A stretch of DNA of 64,000 nt from Streptomyces panaciradicis (lineage in GTDB: Bacteria; Actinomycetota; Actinomycetes; Streptomycetales; Streptomycetaceae): positions 1-64,000 of the forward strand of contig NZ_JAMGBF010000010.1 of NCBI RefSeq assembly GCF_023516615.1, written 5' to 3'. This document shows, piece after piece, positions 58,277 to 64,000 of this stretch (position 1 is its first letter; each line of letters starts with the position of its first letter). Below the pieces are notes generated by a model that had not been told where the DNA came from, did no database searches, and was given only the letters and a program-made list of their open reading frames with translations. Position numbers and translations under genes: made by a program.

Positions 58277-59332
58277 TTACAGGCTCACGCCGACCGTCAC
58301 CGGTTCGTTGACCAGCGTGATGCCGAAGGTCTCGTGGACACCTGCCACGACCTCGCGAGCCAGGGCGAGGAGGTCCTCCGTGGTGGCTTCGCCCCTGTTG
58401 GTGAGGGCGAGGGTGTGCTTGGTGGAGATGCGGGCGGGGCCGGTGCCGTAGCCCTTGGCGAAGCCCGCCTTGTCGATCAGCCAGGCCGCCGAGGTCTTGG
58501 TGTGGCCCTCGCCCGCCGGGTAGGCGGGGGGTTCGGCGTCTTGGCCGAGGTGCTCCTTCACGCGTGCGCGGAAGGCTTCGAAGTCCGTGTGCGTGAGGAT
58601 CGGGTTGGTGAAGAAGGAGCCCGCCGACCAGGTGTCGTGGTCCTCGGGGTCCAGGACCATGCCCTTGCCCGCGCGGAGCTTGAGGACCGTCTCGCGGGCG
58701 GCGGACAGGGGGACGCGGTCGCCGGGCTCGACGCCGAGGGCGCGGGCCGTCTCGGCGTACTTGATGGGACCGGAGAGGCCGTTCGCGTCCTCGAGGTCGT
58801 AGCGGACGCGGAGGACGACGTAGCGGTCGGGGTCTGCCTTGAAGCGGCTGTGGCGGTAGGAGAAGGCGCAGTCGGCGTTCGGCAGGGTGACCGTCCGGTG
58901 GGTCGTGCGGTCGTACGCGACGACTTCGGTGATCGTCGAGGAGACTTCCTGGCCGTAGGCGCCCACGTTCTGGATGGGGGTCGCGCCGGCGGAGCCGGGG
59001 ATGCCGGCGAGGCATTCGATGCCGGCGAGGCCGGCGTCGACCGTGCGGGCGACCGCGTCGGTCCACACCTCGCCCGCGGCCAGTTCCAGGCGGGTGCCGT
59101 CGAGGGTGAAACCCTTGGTGGCGACGACCAGGGCGGTGCCGGGGAAGCCCCTGTCGCCGATGACCAGGTTCGAGCCGCCGCCGATCAGCAGGAGCGGGGT
59201 GCCGGTGTCGTCGGCCTCGCGGACCGCCGCGATGACCTCCGCGTCGGTGGTGGCGGTGATCAGGCGGGCGGCGGGGCCGCCCAGGCGGAAGGTGGTCAGC
59301 GGGGCGAGGGGGGCGTCGTGTCGTTCCTGCAC
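58277..59332 (-). CDS. murB: UDP-N-acetylenolpyruvoylglucosamine reductase
   Basis: FAD-dependent NADPH reduction forming UDP-MurNAc. 351 residues from the GTG at 59332 (MQERHDAPLAPLTTFRLGGP). FAD loop LLLIGGGSNLVIGDRGF, LAGIPGSAGATPIQNVGAYG, catalytic Ser in SAGSFFTNPIL, and SAAWLIDKAGFAKGYG. TACCCT ends 7 nt before the GTG with no ribosome-binding site, suggesting a leaderless mRNA. The longer frame upstream runs through a repeat and is not credible. Confidence 0.95.
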   Translation of the reverse strand: MQERHDAPLAPLTTFRLGGPAARLITATTDAEVIAAVREADDTGTPLLLIGGGSNLVIGDRGFPGTALVVATKGFTLDGTRLELAAGEVWTDAVARTVDAGLAGIECLAGIPGSAGATPIQNVGAYGQEVSSTITEVVAYDRTTHRTVTLPNADCAFSYRHSRFKADPDRYVVLRVRYDLEDANGLSGPIKYAETARALGVEPGDRVPLSAARETVLKLRAGKGMVLDPEDHDTWSAGSFFTNPILTHTDFEAFRARVKEHLGQDAEPPAYPAGEGHTKTSAAWLIDKAGFAKGYGTGPARISTKHTLALTNRGEATTEDLLALAREVVAGVHETFGITLVNEPVTVGVSL

Positions 59333-59388
59333 GGGCTCAAGGGTAGGGCCTTCGGCTTCGGCCCTTGCGCGGGGTTCGGGTGGGGTGC

Positions 59389-59495
59389 GGGGGTGTGGTG
59401 GGGGGTGTCCGGCCTCGGACGGGCGGTCCCGTCGGCCGAGAGGAGCTGTGCGTTGACGCCCGTCACTGCGGGCGGACACCCCCCACCACACCCCC
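59389..59495. repeat. 23-bp perfect inverted repeat with nested hairpins
   Basis: Arms 59389-59411 and 59473-59495 are exact reverse complements (GGGGGTGTGGTGGGGGGTGT plus CCG, and its complement). The 61-nt interior folds further: CTCGG-ACGGG-CGGT-CCCGT with a matching CCGAG, then a CGCCCG/CGGGCG stem. The whole 107-bp element could form a cruciform or a highly structured RNA. It lies about 57 bp upstream of murB. Confidence 0.85.
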
Positions 59496-59695
59496 TCCCC
59501 GCCGTACGCGTCTGCGGCCCGGTACAAATCCACCAACAGAGGCTGGAACGGCTGCAGCGCCTCAGCTTGTGCCGGGCGGGCCCCGGGGAGGGCAGCCGCT
59601 CCTCAGCCGCGGGCAGTCGTGCCGCTTGGGCGGCACGGGTGGGCGCGGCGGTGCCTCTTGGTGCGGGCCGCGTGGAGCCCACCCGCTGGGGTACG

Positions 59696-59733
59696 GGGAA
59701 ATGGCCCCGCCTTTGAGGGTGGGGCCGTTTCCC
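59696..59733 (-). terminator. Terminator after MFS exporter
   Basis: GGGAAATGGCCCC ... GGGGCCGTTTCCC, 13-bp stem with one T-G pair and a 12-nt loop, just after the MFS stop. Confidence 0.8.
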
Positions 59734-59744
59734 GGGGGCTGGGG

Positions 59745-61187
59745 TCAGCCTGCGATGGGGTCCAGGGTCGGGGCCGGGTCCTCCGCCGGGGCGGCCTGCG
59801 TCGGGTGGGCTGCGCGGTGCCTGGGGATCAGCAGAGCCGCGGCACCCGCGACCGCGACCACCGCCGCGCCGGTGACCAGGGCCGGCTGGAGGCCGTCGAC
59901 GAAGGTCTGGGCGGAGTCGTAGCCGCCCTGGGACGAGAAGATCGAGGACATGATCGCGATGCCCAGTGCGCCGCCCACCTCGCGCAGCGCGTTGTTGGCG
60001 CCGGAGGCGATGCCCTGCTCCGTGCCGCGGACGCTGGACATGACCAGGTTGGCGGCCGGAGCGAAGAACAGGCCCATGCCGATGCCGCTGATGATCAGCG
60101 CGGGGAGCTGGGCGGCGTAGGAGACGCCTGGGTCGACCACCGCGGCCATCCAGCCGAGGCCCGCCGCCTGGAAGAAGAGACCCGCGGCGACCACGGGGCG
60201 GCCCCCTATGCGGTCGGACAGGATGCCGGCCACCGGGGCGACGAGCATCGGCATGCCGGTCCAGGGGAGCATCCGCAGGCCCGCCTCGGTGGGCGAGTAG
60301 CCGAGGACGCCCTGCATGAACTGGCTGAGCAGGAAGATCGAGCCGAACATGCCGAGGAACATCAGCAGGCTCGCCGCGTTGATGCCGGAGAAGGCCCGGG
60401 AGCGGAACAACCGCATCGGCAGCATGGGGTTCTTGGCGCGCAGGCTGTAGAGGACGAAGGCGGTGAGGAGCGCGGCGCCCGCGAACAGGCCGGTGAGGAC
60501 GAGAGGTGCCGTCCAGCCGTCGGCGGGGCCGCGGACGAGGCCGTAGACGATCCCGAACAGGCCCGTGCTGGCCAGGAGGGTGCCGGGGATGTCCAGCGGG
60601 GCACCGGTGCCGTACGACTCGGCCAGGCGGAGGCGGGCGAGGGGCAGTAGGGCGATGCCCAGGGGGACGTTCAGCCAGAAGATCCAGTGCCAGGAGACGT
60701 GTTCGGTGAGGCTGCCGCCGATCAGCGGGCCGGAGGCCACGGCCAGGCCGTTGACCGCGCCCCAGATGCCGTACGCCATCCCCCGCTTGGCGGCGGGGAC
60801 GGCCGCGGTGAGGAGGGTGAGGGTGAGGGGCATCATGATCGCCGCGCCGACTCCCTGGACCGCCCGGGCGGCGATCAGGCCGTTGATGCCGGTCGACATG
60901 GCCGCGGCGGCGGAGGCACCGGTGAAGATCGTGAGGCCGGTGAGGAAGAGGCGGCGCCGGCCGAAGCGGTCGCCGAGTGCCGCGCCGAACATGAGCAGGA
61001 CGGCGAAGGTCAGGGTGTAGGCGCTGACCGTCCATTCCAGGTCGTCCAGGGCTCCGCCCAGATCCTTGCGGATGGAGGGCAGGGCCGTGGTGACCACGAG
61101 GTTGTCGAGGGCCGCCATGAATCCGGCGACGCTGGTGATGACGAGGGCCCAGACGGTTCCCCCGCGACGTGCGGTCTGCTCTGACAT
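59745..61187 (-). CDS. MFS drug exporter (DHA2-like, 14 helices)
   Basis: 480 residues with about 14 hydrophobic helices. Motif A-like GAALGDRFGRRRLF after helix 2, motif LDNLVVTTALPSI in helix 1 and GPLIGGSLTEHVSWHWIFWL (motif C-like) support a proton-driven exporter. Substrate unknown. ATG preceded by GGGGGAGCG. Directly downstream of tetR, and its 5' region carries the same operator as the tetR promoter. Confidence 0.92.
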   Translation of the reverse strand: MSEQTARRGGTVWALVITSVAGFMAALDNLVVTTALPSIRKDLGGALDDLEWTVSAYTLTFAVLLMFGAALGDRFGRRRLFLTGLTIFTGASAAAAMSTGINGLIAARAVQGVGAAIMMPLTLTLLTAAVPAAKRGMAYGIWGAVNGLAVASGPLIGGSLTEHVSWHWIFWLNVPLGIALLPLARLRLAESYGTGAPLDIPGTLLASTGLFGIVYGLVRGPADGWTAPLVLTGLFAGAALLTAFVLYSLRAKNPMLPMRLFRSRAFSGINAASLLMFLGMFGSIFLLSQFMQGVLGYSPTEAGLRMLPWTGMPMLVAPVAGILSDRIGGRPVVAAGLFFQAAGLGWMAAVVDPGVSYAAQLPALIISGIGMGLFFAPAANLVMSSVRGTEQGIASGANNALREVGGALGIAIMSSIFSSQGGYDSAQTFVDGLQPALVTGAAVVAVAGAAALLIPRHRAAHPTQAAPAEDPAPTLDPIAG

Positions 61188-61225
61188 CGCTCCCCCAGAG
61201 GGTCGACGGATGAGATTCAGTGAGT

Positions 61226-61247
61226 GATTAGTTATTGATGACTAACT
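61226..61247. promoter_or_regulatory. TetR operator upstream of the MFS exporter
   Basis: GATTAGTTATTGATGACTAACT; core TTAGT-N8-ACTAA. It matches the tetR promoter site at 17 of 22 positions. About 40 bp upstream of the exporter ATG. Confidence 0.8.
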
Positions 61248-61299
61248 TTTGCGGACAGAGAAATCCGCTGTGACGGGCGGGCGTTCGCCCCCTGTCCTT

Positions 61300-61869
61300 C
61301 TACTTCTCCAGCCGGCCCCTGAGGCGCGCTTCCGGGTACAGCCCTTCCCAGATCCTGTGCCCGGGCGGGAAGCCCATCGACACGAGGCAGTTGATGAGCA
61401 TCCCGTACGCCATGAAAGTCGTCGTCTCGTCGGTGTCGGCGCCCAGCGACAGGTGGACCGTGTCCCACAGGCGCATCCAGCCCGCCCGCACCTGCTCGCC
61501 GAGCTCGGGTTCACCGGCCTGTTCGGCGGCGGCGACGGCCACATACATCTGCATCTGCATCAGCAGCCGCTCGGGCTCCTCGGCGATGACCTTGGTGTAG
61601 GCGTTCGCCATGGCACGCAGGGCCTCCTCGCCCTCCAGGCCCTCGGCGGCCTCCTGGAAGGTGCGGATCGTGTCCTCCAGGCAGCGCTGGGACGCCGCGA
61701 GGAAGATCGCCTTCTTGCCCGGGAAGAGGCGGAAGAGATACGGCTGCGAGACACCCACGCGCTTGGCGATCGCCTCGGTGGAGGTGCCGTAGTAGCCGCC
61801 GCGGGCGAACTCGGCCGTCGCCGCGCGGATGACGCTCTCGCGCCTCTCTTCTGCGCTCATCCTGACCAT
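61300..61869 (-). CDS. TetR-family transcriptional regulator
   Basis: 189 residues. N-terminal helix-turn-helix: RESVIRAATAEFARGGYYGT, then STEAIAKRVGVSQPYLFRLF (about 30-49). The C-terminal ligand domain is helical and ends MGFPPGHRIWEGLYPEARLR. ATG start at 61869; an in-frame ATG nine bases in is possible. Its own promoter is overlaid by an operator identical in core to the exporter's, so it most likely represses itself and the exporter until a ligand binds. Confidence 0.92.
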   Translation of the reverse strand: MVRMSAEERRESVIRAATAEFARGGYYGTSTEAIAKRVGVSQPYLFRLFPGKKAIFLAASQRCLEDTIRTFQEAAEGLEGEEALRAMANAYTKVIAEEPERLLMQMQMYVAVAAAEQAGEPELGEQVRAGWMRLWDTVHLSLGADTDETTTFMAYGMLINCLVSMGFPPGHRIWEGLYPEARLRGRLEK

Positions 61870-61875
61870 GCGAGA

Positions 61876-61905
61876 AAGTTAGTACTCAATCACTAACTGC
61901 GTCAA
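61876..61905 (-). promoter_or_regulatory. tetR promoter with overlapping operator
   Basis: On the minus strand TTGACG - 18 nt - TAACTT. The -10 ends 6 nt before the ATG, so the mRNA is probably leaderless. The perfect inverted repeat AGTTAGT-N8-ACTAACT (61877-61898) covers the spacer and the -10. Confidence 0.85.
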
Positions 61906-61929
61906 GGGAGGCGAGGAGGATGGGTTGAG

Positions 61930-61962
61930 TAAGGGGCGCCTCGTGATGGAGGGCGCCCCTTA
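61930..61962. terminator. Hairpin after hadB
   Basis: TAAGGGGCGCC ... GGCGCCCCTTA, an 11-bp perfect stem with an 11-nt loop, between the hadB stop and the tetR promoter. Confidence 0.75.
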
Positions 61963-61985
61963 CCTCGTCGCCACGCGCGCGTGGC

Positions 61986-62414
61986 TCACGCCAGGCGGAC
62001 GACCGCCCGCGACATGCCCAGGACCTTCTGGCCGGCGCTGGTCGCCGTGAGGTCCACGCGGACCGTGTTGTCGTCGAGCTTGGCGGCGACCTTGGCGGCG
62101 ACCTCGATCACCGCGCCCTGGTCGTCGTTCGGGACGACGACGGGCTTGGTGAAGCGGACGCCGTACTCGACGACCGCCCCCGGGTCGCCGGTCCAGTCGG
62201 TGACCACCCGGATCGCCTCGGCCATGGTGAACATGCCGTGCGCGATGACGTCCGGGAGGCCCACCTCCTTGGCGAACTTCTCGTTCCAGTGGATGGGGTT
62301 GAAGTCCCCGGAGGCGCCCGCGTACTGGACGAGCGTGGCGCGGGTCACGGGGAAGGTCTGGGCGGGCAGTTCGGTGCCGACCTCGACGTCGTCGTATGCG
62401 ATCTTCGCCGTCAT
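61986..62414 (-). CDS. (R)-hydratase / MaoC-like dehydratase, HadB-like
   Basis: 142 residues, single hot-dog fold. MTAKIAYDDVEVGTELPAQT at the start. The catalytic pair of MaoC dehydratases is Asp37 and His42 in GASGDFNPIHWNE. The ATG at 62414 has GAGGAAGAAC upstream and the family N-terminus; 62426 is a longer alternative. In mycobacteria HadB is the catalytic partner of HadA in FAS-II dehydration; here it follows a HadA-like gene directly. Confidence 0.88.
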   Translation of the reverse strand: MTAKIAYDDVEVGTELPAQTFPVTRATLVQYAGASGDFNPIHWNEKFAKEVGLPDVIAHGMFTMAEAIRVVTDWTGDPGAVVEYGVRFTKPVVVPNDDQGAVIEVAAKVAAKLDDNTVRVDLTATSAGQKVLGMSRAVVRLA

Positions 62415-62422
62415 GTTCTTCC

Positions 62423-62875
62423 TCACGCCTCCTCTGCCGCGCGGGCGACGAGCTTCGTCCAGGCGGTGACGACGTGTTCGCCCGCCTCGTCGTGAACCTC
62501 GCCGCGGATGTCCAGGATGTCGTTGCCCGCCATGGACTTGATCGCCTCGATGGTGGAGGTGACGGTCAGCCGGTCACCGGCCCGCACCGGGCGGGCGTAG
62601 GAGAACTTCTGGTCGCCGTGCACGACCCGGCTGTAGTCCAGGCCGAGCTGCGGGTCCTGGACGACCTGTCCCGCCGCCTTGAAGGTGATGGCGAACACAA
62701 AGGTCGGCGGGGCGACGACGTCGGGGTGACCGAGCGCCTTGGCGGCCTCCGGGTCCGTGTACGCGGGGTTGGTGTCCCCCACCGCCTCCGCGAACTCACG
62801 GATCTTCTCCCGGCCCACCTCGTAGGGGGCGGTGGGCGGGTACGTCCGCCCCACGAAGGACTGGTCGAGCGCCAT
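62423..62875 (-). CDS. FAS1-like dehydratase subunit, HadA-like (UPF0336)
   Basis: 150 residues: MALDQSFVGRTYPPTAPYEV, KIREFAEAVGDTNPAYTDPE, DVVAPPTFVFAITFKAAGQV, DYSRVVHGDQKFSYARPVRA. Lacks the Asp/His catalytic pair of MaoC, consistent with a structural or substrate-binding partner of the next gene. ATG start with AGGAGGTGCC upstream. Sits after rpmG with a terminator between. Confidence 0.88.
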   Translation of the reverse strand: MALDQSFVGRTYPPTAPYEVGREKIREFAEAVGDTNPAYTDPEAAKALGHPDVVAPPTFVFAITFKAAGQVVQDPQLGLDYSRVVHGDQKFSYARPVRAGDRLTVTSTIEAIKSMAGNDILDIRGEVHDEAGEHVVTAWTKLVARAAEEA

Positions 62876-62931
62876 GGCTCGGCACCTCCTGGTGTCGATG
62901 ACTTACGTTCACTGCGCCGGCTCAAACGACG

Positions 62932-62964
62932 CGAGGCCGCCCCCTTGTGGTGGGGGCGGCCTCG
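62932..62964 (-). terminator. Terminator after rpmG
   Basis: 13-bp perfect stem CGAGGCCGCCCCC / GGGGGCGGCCTCG with a 7-nt loop. Just after the rpmG stop. Confidence 0.85.
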
Positions 62965-62978
62965 TGTACGAGCCTGAT

Positions 62979-63143
62979 TTATCGCGTTTCGCGGTGCGCG
63001 GTGTGCGCGTTGCAACGCGGGCAGTGCTTCTTCATCTCAAGACGGTCCGGGTTGTTACGCCGGTTCTTCTTGGTGATGTAGTTCCGCTCCTTGCACTCCA
63101 CGCAGGCCAGCGTGATCTTCGGGCGGACGTCGGTGGCAGCCAC
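62979..63143 (-). CDS. rpmG: 50S ribosomal protein L33, zinc form
   Basis: 54 residues: [44 protein letters not shown] and CPRC form the zinc site, so this is the C+ form. GTG at 63143 with AAGGAGCACTCAC upstream. Cluster tRNA-Thr, tRNA-Met, rpmG is conserved. Confidence 0.95.
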   Translation of the reverse strand: MAATDVRPKITLACVECKERNYITKKNRRNNPDRLEMKKHCPRCNAHTAHRETR

Positions 63144-63189
63144 GTGAGTGCTCCTTGACGAACGGATGGGATGGTTTAACGCATAGAAG

Positions 63190-63227
63190 AGTAGCCGATC
63201 GAAGGACCGACCCCGCAATCGGCTACT
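63190..63227 (-). terminator. Hairpin between tRNA-Met and rpmG
   Basis: AGTAGCCGAT ... ATCGGCTACT, a perfect 10-bp stem with an 18-nt loop, followed on the minus strand by CTTCTATG. It may end the tRNA transcript. TTGCGG - 19 nt - TACTCT overlaps it and could be an rpmG promoter. Confidence 0.6.
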
Positions 63228-63232
63228 GTCAG

Positions 63233-63305
63233 TAGCGGTGACCGGACTTGAACCGGTGACACAGCGATTATGAGCCGCTTGCTCTACCGACTGAGCTACA
63301 CCGCT
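63233..63305 (-). tRNA. tRNA-Met (anticodon CAT)
   Basis: 73-nt cloverleaf on the minus strand, starts AGCGGTGTAGCTCAGTCGGT. Anticodon loop CTCATAA gives CAT. The acceptor AGCGGTG pairs perfectly with CACCGCT, including the first base pair, so it is an elongator rather than an initiator. CCA not encoded. Confidence 0.95.
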
Positions 63306-63351
63306 GTGATGTGATCCGTTCCCGCCTCGCGACGGGAACCTCTCACACCAG

Positions 63352-63424
63352 AGCCCCAATACGGAATCGAACCGTAGACCTTCTCCTTACCATGGAGACG
63401 CTCTGCCGACTGAGCTATTGGGGC
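63352..63424 (-). tRNA. tRNA-Thr (anticodon GGT)
   Basis: 73-nt cloverleaf on the minus strand, starts GCCCCAATAGCTCAGTCGGC. Anticodon stem-loop TCTCC-ATGGTAA-GGAGA gives GGT. T-loop TACGGTTCGATTCCGTA. Acceptor GCCCCAA/TTGGGGC. CCA not encoded. Confidence 0.96.
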
Positions 63425-63435
63425 GAGCGATGAAG

Positions 63436-63465
63436 ACATTACACGGTCCGCCGCCGTTCACCCAA
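63436..63465 (-). promoter_or_regulatory. tRNA operon promoter
   Basis: On the minus strand TTGGGT - 18 nt - TAATGT, about 12 bp upstream of the tRNA-Thr 5' end. Confidence 0.65.
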
Positions 63466-63667
63466 ATCCGTTTCGCGGCCCCCGTCCCGGTCTCGTCGGC
63501 GGGCCGCCGGCGGTCTTCCTGCGGCCTCCCCACCAGCCCCTGAGGTCGCCCCCCGCACGGATGACCACACCGGTACGACTATTGCGCTCCTCCCCGCCGA
63601 CGACGGATCACCACCCTAGGCTCGACTCACTCTGCGTGATCTTGTGTCCCCTTGTCCCAGGAGCGCG

Positions 63668-64000
63668 ATGCCCGACAGCCAGCCGCAGCCGCCCCACTCG
63701 TCACCCTCCGGCTCTTCGGGCTCCTCCGGTCCGGGCGATCCCGCCGCTCTCCTGCTCTGCGGGGCGCGGCTGACCGACGGCCGGACCGTGGACGTACGGC
63801 TGGGCGGCGGGCGCATCGAGGCGGTCGGCACGGCGGGAAGCCTGGCGGTGGGCGGCACGCGCGCGTGCGGGGCGCGGGTGGACCTGAGCGGCTATCTGCT
63901 CCTGCCGGCCCCGGCCGAGCCGCACGCCCACGGCGACACCGCGCTCTCGGCCGACGGCGACGGCCCCGCCTCCTACGACCCCCAGGACGTCCAGCGACGC
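63668..64000 (+). CDS. Amidohydrolase-family protein, partial (N-terminus)
   Basis: 111 codons to the window edge. A Ser/Pro/Gly-rich N-terminus, then ALLLCGARLTDGRTVDVRLG and GYLLLPAPAEPHAHGDTALS. The EPHAHGD fits the metal-binding HxH strand of amidohydrolases, such as cytosine or guanine deaminase-like enzymes. ATG at 63668 with AGGAGCGCG upstream. The catalytic C-terminal half is outside the window, so the substrate cannot be named. Confidence 0.75.
   Translation, partial: MPDSQPQPPHSSPSGSSGSSGPGDPAALLLCGARLTDGRTVDVRLGGGRIEAVGTAGSLAVGGTRACGARVDLSGYLLLPAPAEPHAHGDTALSADGDGPASYDPQDVQRR

Larger units (their letters stand above)
59333..59744. other. murB-MFS intergenic region
   Basis: 412 bp. 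It contains the murB -10-like element, the 23-bp inverted repeat element (59389-59495), about 200 bp of G-rich sequence with no credible gene, and the MFS terminator (59696-59733). No tRNA fold was found. Confidence 0.6.

Noticed and set aside
59389..59495. Simple rho-independent terminator
   Set aside because: The loop is 61 nt with its own stems, it is upstream rather than downstream of murB, and the MFS gene already has its own hairpin nearby.

Overview
This is a high-GC actinobacterial chromosome segment, almost certainly from a Streptomyces. The evidence is a strong G/C third-position bias, many GTG starts (and a TTG start for rpoB), a 284-residue NusG with a long acidic N-terminus, a 1161-residue RpoB, and a gene order (murB, tRNA-Trp, secE, nusG, rplKA, two lipoproteins, rplJL, rpoBC, rpsL-rpsG-fusA-tuf, S10/spc/alpha clusters, truA, rplM-rpsI, glmM, coaA, glmS, acpS, nnr) that matches the genus as I know it. 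Nearly all core genes lie on the minus strand, so transcription mostly runs from high to low coordinates.

Read from the right end: a partial plus-strand amidohydrolase; tRNA-Thr and tRNA-Met; rpmG; the HadA/HadB-like dehydratase pair; a TetR regulator with an MFS exporter; murB; then plus-strand adenosine-deaminase-like and aspartate-aminotransferase genes; tRNA-Trp-secE-nusG; rplK-rplA; two paralogous lipoproteins; rplJ-rplL behind a leader with a terminator-like hairpin; rpoB-rpoC; a membrane protein and a DUF1707 protein; and the str operon rpsL-rpsG-fusA-tuf. Between the str and S10 operons is a small accessory gap with an acyltransferase and a membrane-anchored P-loop/TPR protein. The S10-spc cluster (rpsJ to rplO), secY-adk, map and the infA-rpmJ-rpsM-rpsK-rpoA-rplQ cluster follow, then truA, an anchored hypothetical protein, rplM-rpsI, glmM, a DUF389 protein, coaA, glmS, an M16-peptidase/helical-protein pair, acpS-nnr, and the first residues of a secreted protein cut by the left edge.

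Functionally the window holds much of the translation and transcription machinery (28 ribosomal protein genes, EF-Tu, EF-G, IF1, RNA polymerase alpha, beta and beta-prime, NusG), the SecY and SecE translocon subunits, protein N-terminal maturation (map), precursor supply for cell wall (glmS, glmM, murB) and acyl carriers (coaA, acpS), and a few accessory loci. Most transcription units end in strong GC-rich hairpins.

Non-routine signals: (1) the 3' end of rpsK lies in a 101-bp tandem repeat that repeats the codons for the S11 C-terminus twice downstream of the real stop; (2) the tetR and exporter upstream regions carry the same TTAGT-N8-ACTAA operator; (3) the str and S10 leaders share a near-identical hairpin, echoed at the rplW-rplB junction; (4) a P-loop/TPR protein of unknown function sits between str and S10; (5) a 23-bp perfect inverted repeat with nested hairpins lies upstream of murB; (6) three degenerate copies of a dispersed intergenic repeat; (7) unusual stacked hairpins inside the spc operon. 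I see no CRISPR array, IS element or integrase.
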